Source: Diadophis punctatus similis (taxonomy: Eukaryota > Chordata > Lepidosauria > Squamata > Dipsadidae). From it: DNA of 64,000 nt. The translations under genes and the position numbers were made by a program. Under the pieces are notes generated by a model, which worked only from the letters and a program-made list of their open reading frames with translations, was not told where the DNA came from and did not search any database. Numbering within the stretch: position 1 is the stretch's first letter; each line of letters starts with the position of its first letter. Where the stretch lies: contig JALIGW010000013.1 in NCBI GenBank assembly GCA_023053685.1, positions 14,308,001 to 14,372,000 of the forward strand. The letters run 5' to 3'. This document shows positions 8,113 through 19,205 of the stretch, in pieces.

Positions 8113-10810
8113 GCTGTATAATAGCCAGATCAGCACTTTCACAAAGGATTAAATTCTGGATATTAGATGTTATTAGGTATCATCAAGTGATGTGACATTG
8201 AAAAGTAGGACTTTGAGACTGGAGTGGACACCATCATGGCCATGTAGCTTCATTAGGCTGAAATTTAAAAGATGGAAAGACCAGCCCTCAGGCTACTGTC
8301 TAACTGAAGCTTCCATTTCTTCTGAACTGGGTCAATAATAATAAACACAAACAGTGATATTACTTTTGTGTTTTTTTTTCACTTTTCATCAAGTATTCCC
8401 TCCCCACTGTTGTCAAGTTTATTTACATAGATTATTGAGCAGGTGTAGATACTTTTAATACATGCACTGCAACCCTGTCCTTCCGGTTGCTTCTGTTCCT
8501 TTTGAACAATATTTTTCTTTCAGTTGCTTTATTCCTGTCCTGACAGTCATCCCAACAGGTCTCTGTTACACTTAGTAAATTATACTTGTTTTCCTATATC
8601 AAGAGATTGAATTTGTATTATGAGAATAGCACATAGTCAATTCTTATTTCTGATTTTCACTTTGTGGCTTAATAACTACATTACAGCAACTTTCCCACTT
8701 CCTTCTACACCACATAAGCTTTTATTTAAGGAAATAAAATTCTTCAGGGTTTACCAGTTCTTCTGAGGTGCAACTCATCTTGTGCCAGCACTCTATCATC
8801 CAGATATCAGAATATGATGCCAGAAACCACATTTCTGCCATAAATGCTATTTAGAGAATCTTTTATGCACTCGCAGTTTCCTTTTCAGACATCTTCATCA
8901 GATTGGGGGATGGTGAAATCATCATCTGAGTCCTTGGAATTAAACTTCTTTCCTAGATCTTCATAGTCCCCAATTAAATGGTTGTATTTCTTCTTTGCAG
9001 TGTTATTTGTCCCCAGACGGTTTAGCAGGAAGGGATAATTTTCAATGGGGTTCCTAAGTCTTGGAAGTAGTTTGATCATCATCGACATCTGCAGGATCTC
9101 ACTACTTTCATCAAAATGTTTAATGACACATTGTAGTGTTATAACATAAATATTACCCCTATAGGGCATGTGTGTGACATAATGACACACATAAAAAGGA
9201 CAATCTTGCATTACAATGCTGAAATGATGCTTGCATCAGTTTGACACCCTGTCAGCCTCCACACTGCCTGCTTGCTTCGGCTGCCATAGAAATGGGGATG
9301 GGGGTGGGGAGGTTGGGTTAGGTATTTGGGTGGGGGATGGGGAAGCCTGCTGGAGACCTCCCTGCTTGTGTTTGATTAGGAGGTTAGGAAGGAAAGTTCT
9401 CATCACCATCTACCAGGCTACATGGACATGTTTATAGCCTGCTCAAGATCAACGGCTTCGATGGACCAGATATGGAAGTCCAAATGGCCGGTGCACCCAC
9501 CTGACACCTTGGCACATGGGGATTGGATGAATTGCCCAGGGGGGTTATGAGGGAGGGTTTTGGGATTCTTTGTATATGCATTTTACGCGCCTTTTGCCTC
9601 AGGACTTGCTTTCCTTTTGTCGCTATCAGTTCTTGTCTAGTAAAAGTACTCATCTCTATCAACATGGAGTTGGGGTTTTTCTTTCCTGGACTTTGAATGG
9701 AAGTGCGCCTGACACACCCCTTCTTCCCCATCCCTGCAAAAAAGCATATTTTGTAAAATGAGTTGTTTCTCTATATTCTGGCAAGAAGCAACAAGGGAGT
9801 AAAGAAGAAATCTGTTTGCCATAAAGTCTGTCCTGCACTTTTTCATCAACTAGAATCTGTCATATGCTGTACATATCTAAAATCCCACCAACTATTTATG
9901 AATGAATTTGCTCTCACCGAAGGGGAAACAAAAAAGCATACTTTTTCCAGAAAGAATATGGGGCAGGCATTCAATTGCTATTATAGTAATTTTTAAGGAC
10001 ATAAACATTGCATCAGTACTGTTTATAATACTATTGATTGTTACACCTGAAGAATTGTAAGTGAGAGTTAAAAGGAATTGAAGCAGTGCTTGCCACTGGA
10101 AGACTAAATCTCCCAGTGGCAAATCCCCAAGCACAACCCAAATCTTATGTCCAAAGGTTGAACAATAACTAGCATTACAGACTGTTTACTTTAACATCTA
10201 ATCCCAAACCTTTCAGAAGTTCTAATAATGAACTCCAGGCAATATTACCCATCTCTCCTTAGCCTTAGCACATTCAAGTGGATCAGACTGTTCTCTCCAT
10301 CATTCTCTATTCTACTATGCTCTGGTTTCCTTTGCTTGGGCTGTGCCTCACCTACTCTATACAACTGTACACCATCAGTGGAACCTGTACCCCTGGGTGG
10401 GAAATAGTGCAGTTAGGGACATTGACCTTTTGTAATTGACAGCTATTTTTTCAATGTGTAGATTTTCTAAGTGATTTTCACATCTGATTTTGTTCAGAAA
10501 GCATCTCATAGGAAGAGGTAAGAAAAAGGAAACAAAATCAGGGACTAGATTATAATTAAGGCAGGATATAAATATAATAATGAAATACATTTCCAGGATA
10601 TGAAAAAAAAAGTTTAATAAAACACGTTCCATCTTCTGAACATCTTCTGTTCACTGACTAAGCAACCGCAAATTCTGAGAACTATTTTCAGCTACGGCTT
10701 GTTTTTTCTCCTCAGTCATGTCAGCTCACTTCAGGCAGCAAAGACAGATGAAACAGGCCCTTGATATGCAGCTGCACTAATGACACTGCTGAGAGAAGTA
10801 ACCTGTGATT
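8113..10810. other. Mostly unclassified DNA
   Basis: The region holds one unassigned minus-strand frame (8885-9211, listed separately). A G-rich stretch near 9290-9340 is followed, at about 9440-9720, by sequence that feels LTR-like but lacks a paired end or tRNA primer site I can support. The rest is AT-rich and featureless to my reading. Confidence 0.35.
8885..9211 (-). other. Unassigned 108-codon frame with acidic C-terminus
   Basis: The minus-strand frame ends in an acidic, protein-like tail (DSDDDFTIPQSDEDV), preceded by KKKYNHLIGDYEDLGKKF. The composition resembles the C-terminus of a real nuclear protein more than random AT-rich translation. A candidate splice acceptor (CTGCAG) lies inside the frame on the minus strand, just before codons MSMMIKLLP. 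It could be a terminal exon, an exon-containing pseudogene or chance. I do not recognise a family. Confidence 0.2.
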
Positions 10811-11087
10811 CAGTGGTGGGATTCAAAAAATGTTTACTACCGGTTCTGTGGGCGTGGCTTTGTGGGTGTGGCAGGGAAAGGATACTGTAAAATCTCCATT
10901 CCATCTCCACTACAGGGGAAGGATACTGCAAAATCCCCGTTTCCTCCCAATCAGCTGGGACTCAGGGGGCAGAGAATAGATGGGGGTGGGGCCAGTCAGA
11001 GGAGGTATTTACTGGTTCTCCGAACTACTCAAAAATTCCACTACCGGTTCTCCAGAACTGGTCATAACCTGCTGAATCCCACCTCTG
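10811..11087. mobile_element. MITE of the CAG(T/A)GGTGGG...ACCGGTT family
   Basis: The left end CAGTGGTGGGATTC and the right end GAATCCCACCTCTG are inverted. The flanks CTGTGATT and CTGTAGTT agree at 6 of 8 positions, as expected for an old hAT duplication. The interior has TACTACCGGTTCTGTGGGCG, the shared signature of this family in the window, and two tandem copies of a GGATACTG(C/T)AAAATC unit. Confidence 0.7.
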
Positions 11088-11099
11088 CTGTAGTTGGTT

Positions 11100-11172
11100 T
11101 GAAGCAGAGGTCTTCAAACTTGGCAACTTTAAGACTTGTGGGCTTCAAGTCCCAGAATTCTCCAGCCACTTT
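11100..11172 (+). repeat. Half copy of the hairpin MITE (ACTTCAACTCCCAGAATTC family)
   Basis: It contains AACTTGGCAACTTTAAGACT, then CTTCAAGTCCCAGAATTCTC, matching one arm of the full hairpins at 35787, 55940 and 61942. The second arm is absent. Confidence 0.65.
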
Positions 11173-11299
11173 GGTCTGCACTACTTAGAAATCTGCACAA
11201 CTTTCTTGAAATATTTCGCTAGTTTTGCCAAGCTCTGCCTGGTTTCCAAATTCTGCATAATTTATTCTAAACATAAACCTGTATGCTCATTTCTAACTA

Positions 11300-11684
11300 C
11301 AGGTAGTCTTCGACTTACGACCACAATTGGGCCCAAAATTTCTATTGCTAAGCGAGATGGATTTTAAGTGAATTTTGCCCCATTTTATGATCTTTCTTGC
11401 CACAGTTGTTAAGTGAATCACTGCAGTTGTTATAACATGGTTGTTAAGTGAATCTGGCTTCCCCGTTGACTTTGCTTGACAGAAGTTCGCAAAAGGGATC
11501 ACATGATCCCGGGAACCTGAAACTGTTATAAATATGTGTCAGTTGCCAAGCGTCTGAATTTTGATCACATGACCATGGGGATGCAGCAATGGTCATAAGC
11601 GTGAAAAATGATCCTAAGTCACTTTTTTCAATGCTGTTGTAACTTTGAATGGTCACTAAACTGTTGTAAGTCAAGCATTACCTG
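11300..11684. mobile_element. MITE of the CAGGTAGTCYTCGACTTAC family
   Basis: The ends CAGGTAGTCTTCGACTTACG and the complement of TTGTAAGTCAAGCATTACCTG form TIRs. The interior repeats TTGTTAAGTGAATC and GATCACATGA motifs that recur in the copies at 13850, 26732, 31606, 37123 and 37545. There is no coding region. Confidence 0.75.
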
Positions 11685-12536
11685 GTATATGGAGGGTTGG
11701 TTTTTTTTTTCCAGCATCTTTGGACTTTAAAGAATGCCTCATATCACAACTACACAAGCTAACAAACTCCAATGTAATCGTATATGTATGAGCCTCTCAA
11801 TATGTGAAGGAAATTTAAGGGTGCCTATACACTACCTCCTATTCAAGCATCTGACCAGAAGCGTCTGTGCATGTGGCTTGCTTTAAGCATGAGACTTCAT
11901 ATGCCTGGTTTAAGAATTTTGCTCAATCAATATTCTCAATTGAGAAAAAAAAAGACTCTCGCCCACATAACTGTAGCTTGTACTATCTTCTTTTTCATTA
12001 ATGTTGAAAAGAGAGCCACAGGGTTGCATCTGGTCAGCATAGCAGAGCTGTCTCCAAGGTGGCACCCTTGTGCACCCTCCTGCATGCATTCCGTGACCTT
12101 ATGAAATAATTCATATCCATACATTTCTTTTGTTTTTTTCTAAAATTCACAACTTAGATGAGGCATCCTCTCTTCTATTTTTTGCTAAGTCTTATCAATA
12201 TCTCTTTCTGGACAAAAATGTTTAATTATACATTATTACAAGTTCAAGCAGAACATCAAAATTCTGCGACAGTTGACATCTGGGCTCCAATGTTTTCTGT
12301 GGTGAACAAACTTCTGTAAAGAAGGAGCTCCATTATTTTAGTCCATACAAGGGATTGTATAAGTAATTGTAATGCAGAGTCCCGATAAGTCCCATCACCA
12401 TTAGAAGGCTTGAAGATTAGGGACTGATCATCATGAGGAAAATCTACCTAAGTGGTCACTAAGAACTGTCACTGATTTGATAGCACAAAATCCAAAGTAA
12501 ATCCTATCAGTGAAGTTTTCCAATGACGAATACTTA
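11685..12536. other. Unclassified AT-rich DNA
   Basis: I see no gene or repeat that I can name. Confidence 0.4.
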
Positions 12537-12844
12537 CCATATTTTTCAGAGTATAAGACGCACCTTTTTGCCCCCCAAAAGAGGGTGCAAATGTAGGTGC
12601 GTCTTATACACCGAATACAGCCATTTTTGGCCTCCCGAAGCCCCGCCTCTGCATCCCATTTTTGCGAAAAACAGGCCATTTTTTGCAAAAACAGGGGCGT
12701 TTTTGCCTTCCCCCACCCTCTAGGAGCGCTCTGCAGGCTTCCCAAACCCTCTGCATGCCCCGTTTTTGCAAATAAATGGGCAAAAAACGGGCCATTTTTC
12801 GCAAAAACGGGGATGTTTTTGCCTTCTAATTACCCCATCTAGCA

Positions 12845-12905
12845 TGACTGGTGGAGGAATTCTGGGAGTTGAAGTCCACTAGTCTTAAAGATGTCAAGTT
12901 TGAAG
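12845..12905 (-). repeat. Half copy of the hairpin MITE nested in the TA element
   Basis: GGAATTCTGGGAGTTGAAGT followed by CCACTAGTCTTAAAG matches one hairpin arm in reverse. Confidence 0.6.
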
Positions 12906-12907
12906 TT

Positions 12908-12977
12908 TGTAAAAAGTGTACATGGTTGTAAAAAGTATACATGGTTGTAAAAAGTATACATGGTTGTAAAAAGTATT
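12908..12977 (+). repeat. 19-bp tandem repeat, ~3.6 copies
   Basis: The unit GTAAAAAGTATACATGGTT is repeated with one variant base in the first copy. Confidence 0.9.
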
Positions 12978-13112
12978 CTGCTATACTGGTATTTTATTAA
13001 ATAATATATTACTACACCATTTGGTTCAGAATACTTTTTTCCTTGTTTTCCTCCTCTAAAATCTAGGTGCGTCTTATATTCCAGTGCGTCTTATACTCCG
13101 AAAAATACGGTA

Positions 13113-13849
13113 GCCAAGACTGATCTTGCACTGGTTCCTCCTGAACAGGAAGAGTTTTTTTCTGTTTCAATAATACTTACTTATTTGAGCAGCAAGGTCT
13201 GTCTGAACTCAAAAAAAGCTTTATGGTCCTCATTAGTTTACACATCCTTTATTTGGATGGACCTTCAGTGCTCACCTCACTGTGGCCTTGATGTCAGCTT
13301 TATTCTTGAACTTCTGTTCCTAGCATATTTGAAGGAGGCGTTGTTTGCTTGCCAGCAGTAACCTCCATTGTGTAGCTGCCCACAAATTGCTACCTCCTGC
13401 CACTTCTGAAACTCAACTTGTCCTTCTAATACATTAGAGAGCAAAACAATCAACAAACTCAGAAGCAATAAATGCTAGGATTGCCTTCCCGAGGAAGCTC
13501 AGTAAGCTACTGCAGTATACTTAATTCTTAGAATTACAATCTGCTTGGGGATAAAAAAACATGTTTAAATCTGTGACGACGGAGAAAAAAATATTACAGT
13601 AAAAAACAAAACACCATTCCATATAATGGACACACAATTCAGTGAATGTTAAAGTCTATCTTTTTCATTTTGGCAGGAGAGAAAAACATGTTTAAGTTTT
13701 TAAAGTTGCAACACTCAAGAGAGTTATGGATCTTGATCCCACTACTGAGGATTGAATATAGTTAAGGCAATGGAGACTAACAGCTTCCACCTGGCTCCCT
13801 TATGTCCCACACTTTCAACAAGCCTGATTGGGCAGGATGAGTCTACCGT
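13113..13849. other. Unclassified DNA
   Basis: Nothing recognisable was found; a 63-codon minus frame (13277-13468) has no supporting motif. Confidence 0.4.
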
Positions 13850-14091
13850 AGCTGGACATAGCTCCACTTACAGCCATAATTGAGTCCAAAGTTTGTGTTG
13901 CTAAGTGAGAAATTTGTTAAATGAGTTTTGCTCCATTCTATGACTTTTCTTGCCACATTTGTTAAGTGAATCACTGCAGTTGTTAAATTAGTAACACAGT
14001 TGTTAAGTGAATCTGGTTTCCCCGTTGACTTTGCTTGTTGGAAGGTCGCAAAAAGGGATCACATGACTCTGGGATACTTCAACCGTCATGG

Positions 14092-14517
14092 ACACCTAAC
14101 ATCAAAAACGTCATCAAAAAAGCACAACAAAGAATGTTCTTTCTGCGCCAACTCAGGAAGCTCAAACTGCCCAAGGAGCTGCTGATACAGTTCTACAGAG
14201 GAATTATTGAGTCTGTCATCTGCACCTCTATAACTGTCTGGTTCGGTTCTGCAACCCAACAAGACAGACACAGACTTCAGAGGATAATCAGAACTGCAGA
14301 AAAAACAATTACTGCCAACCTGCATTCCGTTGAGGACCTGTATACTGCACGAGTCAAAAAGAGGGCTGTGAAAATATTTACTGACCCCTCGCATCCTGGA
14401 CATAAATTATTTCAACTGCTACCCTCAAAACGATGCTATAAAGCACTGCACACCAAGACAACTAGACACAAGAACAGTTCCCCCCCCCACGCCATCACTC
14501 TGCTAAACAAATAATTC
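14092..14517 (+). pseudogene. C-terminal part of LINE ORF2 (L2/CR1-like reverse transcriptase tail)
   Basis: About 140 codons are open to a stop just after LLNK. Typical tail motifs are RMFFLRQLRKLKLPKELLIQ, SVICTSITVWFGSAT, DRHRLQRIIRTAEK and DPSHPGHKLFQLLPS. These belong to the region downstream of the RT palm/thumb in vertebrate L2-like elements. The endonuclease and RT core are missing through 5' truncation, so the piece is inactive. No host start codon is implied: the in-frame ATG upstream (14035) belongs to the surrounding MITE. Confidence 0.8.
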
Positions 14518-14811
14518 CCTCATCACTGTCAAACTATTTACTAAGTCTGCACTACTATTAATCTTCTCATCGTTCCCATCACCCATGTCCTCCCACAAAT
14601 GACTGTATAACTGTAACTTGTTGCTTGTATCCTTACGATTTATATTGACTGGTTCCTAATATGATTTAATTGCTTATTTGTACCCGGACTATCATTAAGT
14701 GTTGTACCTTATGATTCTTGACCAATGTATCTTTTCTTTTATGTACATTGAGAGCATATGCACCAAGACAAATTCCTTGTGTGTTCAATCACACTTGGCC
14801 AATAAAAAAAG

Positions 14812-14887
14812 TCTATTCTATTCTATTCTATTCTATTCTATTCTATTCTATTCTATTCTATTCTATTCTATTCTATTCTATTCTATT
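14812..14887 (+). repeat. (ATTCT)n microsatellite at LINE 3' end
   Basis: About 15 pentamer units directly follow the LINE terminus. Confidence 0.95.
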
Positions 14888-15034
14888 CATAAATGTGAGT
14901 CAGTTGTCAAGCATCCAAATGTAAATCATGTGACCACGGGGATGCTGCAATGGTCATATGACAAGTCACTTTTTCTGTGCCATTGTAACTTCAAACAGTC
15001 ACTAAATGAACTTTTGTAAATTGAGGACTACCTG

Positions 15035-15404
15035 TACTAGATATGTTAAAATTTTATGTATCCCATTACTGCCATCTCTAATGATCATTGTAATTCTTTC
15101 AGCCCAAACATGGTAGTTCAAACATGATTCCTCTGTAGGGTTCCTATTGACAAAACGATTGGAGGGAAGGAGGGAAGGAGGAAGGAAGTGAGGGATGGAG
15201 TGAAGAAAGAACTGCATCCTCCTCCTGTGACTCCTCTTCTGAATGAATTCTTGCATCAAGCAAAGCCCTCAGAGGTCCTGGTAGTTTCCTTGGAGATCAT
15301 AATTGACCATTCTTTTTCCTTTTTACCTCCTCCTCATGAACAGATGAAGAGAAAGGAGAAGCATATTGTATCTAGGCTGGAAAAATAGGGATGACCATCA
15401 GATG
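15035..15404. other. Spacer with GGA-rich tract
   Basis: There is a purine-rich run near 15160-15200; no gene or repeat family is recognised. Confidence 0.4.
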
Positions 15405-16103
15405 GAAAGCTTTGGATGACATACACAAAGCTGGTTGGGATTATTTTCAGAGACTTCAAGAAAAAGCTGAAGGCTGAGGGCTGTTTCAGGCTGAAGGAAG
15501 GGCTATATTATTGGTTTTAAAATGAGTAACAGGGCATATTGTCACTAACAACACAGACACACATGAATTTAACAGAAGATCCAAGTGCAAGTCTCAGATA
15601 TATAAGTATATTATAGAGACCAAGCAATTCCAACTGTAATTAAATCAGCCTATGGAGTCTAAGGATCTAGGTCTAAGACACAAGCAACTCTGTTGCTATT
15701 TGTCCAGAGTTCTGCAGTTTAAGGAAGGAAGATAATCAGGAATTTGAATGACATTGACAGGCAGTTCAGTAGAATTAAATGGCAGGCAAAAGAATTTCAG
15801 AATTAAACCTTCGACATACTGTACAAATAGAAAGACCTAGATCCTTAGACTCCATAGGCTGATTTAATTACAGTTGGAATTGCTTGGTCTCTATAATATA
15901 CTTATATATCTGAGACTTGCACTTGGATCTTCTGTTAAATTCATGTGTGTCTGTGTTGTTAGTGACAATATGCCCTGTTACTCATTTTTAAAACCAATAA
16001 TATAGCCCTTTCTTCAGCCTGAAACAGCCCTCAGCCTTCAGCTTTTTGTTCAAGTCTCTGAAAATAATCCCAACCAGCTTTGTGTATGTCATCCAAAGCT
16101 TTC
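15405..16103. repeat. Near-perfect inverted repeat, arms ~270 bp, spacer 158 bp
   Basis: Arm 15405-15674 and the reverse complement of 15833-16103 differ at only a handful of positions. The arms start with GAAAGCTTTGGATGACATAC and end with GGATCTAGGTCT. I do not recognise the arms as any repeat family in this window, there are no obvious TIR/TSD limits, and there is no coding frame. The spacer is 15675-15832. Confidence 0.9.
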
Positions 16104-16317
16104 TCTGTGGACAAAACATGACTAAATAAATATAACCACCAAGAGGACTTGTGGAAGATAAGAAAGTTTAAACAGGGAAATTAGAACTAAACATAGACAA
16201 ACTGTCTAGTCTACTCTTCCCTCTGATTTAAAATGATTAATATCAGCACAAAAATGTCCAACACGTCTAGAGTCCAACATTATTTCAAAGTTTGGCACTA
16301 CCTAAAATTGAAGTATA

Positions 16318-16806
16318 CCGTATTTTTTGGAGTATAAGACGCACCGGAGTATAAGACGCACCTTAGTTTTTGGGGAGGAAAATGGGGGAAAAAATCTGCC
16401 TACTAGGTATTCATCTGGCTAGCGTCCTTAGTCTGGTCAGCTTCAGCACATTATTTTATCCCCTGGTTAGGACTTAAAAAACCTTCTTCGGAGAGAGTAA
16501 CAATGAAAGAGCCAGCAAGCCAGTAAGAGCTGGGAAGATCATTAGCACCTGGTTAGGGCTAGAAAAAAACCTTTGGAGCAAGTAGAGCAATGAAAAAAAC
16601 CCTGCCAAGACTTAGGGCTGGAAAAACCTTCTTCTGAGAGAGTAACAATGAAAAAGCCTGCAAGGTAAGAGCTGGGAAGATCGTTAGCACCTAGTTAGGG
16701 CTGGGAAAAAAGCTTCAAAAAAGCTACATTCAGAATATAAGACGCACCCAAATTTTCAGCCACTTTTAGGGAGGAAAAAGGTGCGTCTTATACTCCGAAA
16801 ATACGG
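16318..16806. mobile_element. TA-flanked CCGTATTTTT...GACGCACC element
   Basis: CCGTATTTTTTGGAGTATAA on the left and TACTCCGAAAATACGG on the right lie between TAs (16316-16317, 16807-16808). The left TIR segment GGAGTATAAGACGCACC is duplicated in tandem. The interior has two partial copies of a ~130 bp unit containing GAGAGAGTAACAATGAAA and GAGCTGGGAAGATC. Confidence 0.8.
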
Positions 16807-16808
16807 TA

Positions 16809-18062
16809 TGTATGATTCCCTCTTGTTTTTCTGAAATAAATCATGGGAAAGCAGCACAGTCCTACTGATTGGCTAAGTAGCTGGGTAAATATTATTCTGA
16901 GCACATTACACCTCTTAAACTGGTCTTGGCCTCCTGCATCACATGGATCAATAAGGCAACAAGGTCACCATATTTCAATTTGCTTACCATAAAACAGACC
17001 GTGAAGAGCTCTGTCCGTTTTCTCTTCCCTCCACCCCTCACATGACCTGGTTTCATGCTCTGCCAGTGAAGAACTTAGAGGATTACAACAGCTTAAAGTC
17101 TGATAGAAAAGCGGAGGGGAGAGAAGCATTATTTTATTTTGTAATAATGGCTTCCCATAATTTCACCATTGCACACCACTGATTTTAAAGTAATATTTAA
17201 TAACTATCAAAATCATCTTGCCAGGTTGTTACCGGTGGCTTCTTGCCAATTCTCTTTATCGCTCTGCAGTTTAACTTGTGTCATAAGAACTGTTTTAAAA
17301 TGGGCTGGGTATGATTCAGCAAGCGTCAAGGATAGCTCGAGGTCTACATGGAACAGTGTTTCAACTAGTCATAAGTGATGAGATCTGGCTGGCATTTTTC
17401 ACATTACCCATACTAGTCCTACCAATATTGGCTGTTGCTAATATTTCAGAGCAGTGTAGAAGTTGCAATCTATGAACTGCATCCAGGGTACATTATGGTA
17501 AGCCCAACCCTGCAGTGAGTCACTGTAGAAGCCCCTGCTTTGTATGACTGCATTGTGATGTCACTATGGGCAGAACTTGCAGTCCTTTCTATGAAAGCAC
17601 ATCTTGTTCCTTGCTTGCCAGCAAAAACCAGGACAGGTGGCCTTGATGACTTGTTTCTTACCAGTATTGTCACCTTCTGTTTGAGACTAAACTGGCTGCA
17701 ACTTGCTACTAGACTATTTTTTACCAGTAAGGAATAATTAAATTGTTTATTTGCCATCTTCTGCTTATTTGTGTGTGTTTTTATTTTGCAGGAGGCATTA
17801 AGTTATATCAATTGATTTCACTGACTATCCTTGTTAAGGAGTTTGTGTGCTCTTGAGCACGTGTACAGCGAAATGTGATGTTGCAGTTTGATATGAGTTG
17901 CTTCAGTCAATAAACAGATACTTTTAAAGTATATACCAATAGTTTACTTAAAGAAGTAGCAAAGTTCAAATAGGAAGTCCAAGTCATACACGGTAAGTCA
18001 GTCAATACGAAGAATCTTCTTCTTGCCTATTTTTGTTTTAACTAGCAAACAAAGATTACAGC
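16809..18062. other. Unclassified DNA
   Basis: I see no supported gene. Frames of 95 (minus, 17470-17757) and 65-69 codons lack motifs. Confidence 0.4.
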
Positions 18063-18159
18063 TACCATATGTTCCGGCGTATAAGACGACCCCCAACTTA
18101 TCCAGTTAAAATATAGAGTTTGGGATATACTCGCCATATAAGACTACCCCTCCTACCAT

Positions 18160-18461
18160 CTTTCTTTTTCTTTCTGTCTTTCTTCCTTCCTAACATCTTT
18201 CTTTCTTTCTTTCTTTCTTTTTTCTTTCTTTCTTTCTTCCTTCCTTCCTTCCTAACATCTTTCTTTCTTTCTGTCTGTCTGTCTGTCTGTCTTCCTTCCT
18301 AACTTCTTTCTTTCTTTCTGTCTTTCTTTCTGTCTTCCTTCCTTCCTAACTTCTTTCTTTCTGTCTGTCTGTCTGTCTGTCTGTTGTCTGTCTGTCTTCC
18401 TAACTTCTTTCTTTCTTTCTTTCTTTCTTTTCTTTCTTTTTGTCTGTCTGTCTTCCTAACT

Positions 18462-18548
<87 letters not shown>
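18160..18548 (+). repeat. Compound TTTC/TCTG/TTCC microsatellite
   Basis: About 390 bases of pyrimidine tetramers with TAAC interruptions; the long lysine/arginine- or serine/phenylalanine-repeat frames across it are artefacts. Confidence 0.95.
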
Positions 18549-18549
18549 C

Positions 18550-19110
18550 CCTGCAAACTAATCCCCACCGTAGCTCCTTTCTCCCTCGCCCAGCCCTCTT
18601 CCAAGACGCCAAGTGGAAGTGAGGTAGGTAGGAGGAAGGAGCCTCTGTTGCCGTCTCCCGCGGGGCTCCCACCATCCGACTTAGTCCCCGACCGTGGCAC
18701 CGGCAGGGTTAACATGCATGGGAGGGAAGGAGAGCATGCGCTATGGCCGCCGCTGCTGCTATCGCCACTCCAATATTTCTTCGGTGGGCACGTGCGGGAG
18801 GGACCACGGAGCAGAGGCGCCCGGCGAGTGGGGCAAGAGTTGCAGGGTTGCCAAAAGTGGCAGCATCGGCGGCAGGCTCCTGCCCACATCTCCCAGCCGC
18901 CTCTTGCCTTAAGCCGCCAGGCGCCTCTGTTCCACGGTCCCTCCCGTGCGCACCCGCCTGCTGGGAAGGCTGCAGCTGGCGGTGGCGGCCGCGGCCTTCC
19001 CAGCAGAAGACCGAGTTGCAGGGCGGCGTCGCGGCTCCAGGGCTCCTTTGGCCGCTTGGCTGGAGAATGGCGGGGAAGCGGCCGTGGCTGTTTTTGAGCT
19101 CCCCCCGGCT
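18550..19110. other. CpG-rich core of the TA-flanked element
   Basis: The GC-rich sequence looks like a promoter or 5' leader and has frames over 130 codons on both strands, none with a recognised domain. CCTCTTGCCTTAAGCCGCC and GCTGGGAAGGCTGCAGC are shared with 54740-54800. It may be a captured CpG island, but I cannot name a source gene. Confidence 0.45.
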
Positions 19111-19205
19111 CGGAAGTTTCAGTACCTGGCATATAAGATGACCCCCGACTTTTGAGAAGATTTTCAAGGGGTAAAAAGTCATCTTATATGCCAGAACATA
19201 CAGTA

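Larger units (their letters stand above)
12537..13110. mobile_element. TA-flanked TIR element (CCGTATTTTTCGGAGTATAAGACGCACC family), Tc1/mariner-like
   Basis: The left end CCATATTTTTCAGAGTATAA and the right complement CCGTATTTTTCGGAGTATAA lie between TA dinucleotides (12535-12536 and 13111-13112), the Tc1/mariner target signature. There is no transposase frame. It carries a nested hairpin-MITE half (12845-12905) and a 19-bp tandem array. Confidence 0.75.
14087..14887 (+). mobile_element. 5'-truncated L2/CR1-like LINE with ATTCT tail
   Basis: It contains the C-terminal LINE coding region, a 3' UTR, the end motif CACTTGGCCAATAAAA, and a pentanucleotide tail instead of poly(A). Inserted in a MITE with a short TCAT duplication. 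The same 3' end occurs at 24090-24323. Snake CR1/L3-type LINEs are known to seed AATAG-class microsatellites, which this tail (complement of AGAAT) fits. Confidence 0.75.
13850..15034. mobile_element. CAGGTAGTC-family MITE split by a LINE
   Basis: Left part 13850-14086 and right part 14888-15034 read as one MITE when the intervening LINE is removed. The join CAACCGTCAT / TCATAAATGTGAGTCAG matches CAACGGTCATAAATGTGAGT in the copy at 37123. The right end is TTGAGGACTACCTG. The left end is decayed. Confidence 0.75.
18065..19203. mobile_element. TA-flanked element, CCATATGTTCCGGCGTATAAGACGAC family, with GC-rich core
   Basis: The left CCATATGTTCCGGCGTATAA and the complement of the right end, CTGTATGTTCTGGCATATAA, are matching TIRs between TAs (18063-18064, 19204-19205). 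A subterminal TATAAGA(C/T)GACCCCC motif occurs on each side. The interior is a pyrimidine microsatellite (18160-18548) then a CpG-rich core (18550-19110). The same core and end reappear in inverse orientation at 54650-55852. Confidence 0.8.

Noticed and set aside
9432..9760. Solo LTR
   Set aside because: Pattern feels LTR-like, but I could not find matching ends, a target duplication or a second copy.
12908..12977. CRISPR-like array (repeats at regular spacing)
   Set aside because: Units are contiguous 19-bp tandem repeats without unique spacers, in a vertebrate genome.
14035..14514. A 159-codon host gene starting at ATG 14035
   Set aside because: The first ~19 codons are MITE sequence and the rest is a LINE ORF2 tail.
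18120..18620. Long Lys/Arg-Lys-Glu or Ser/Phe-repeat frames
   Set aside because: They are translations of TTTC/TCTG microsatellite; the same artefact occurs at 21411, 21579, 55340 and 58503.
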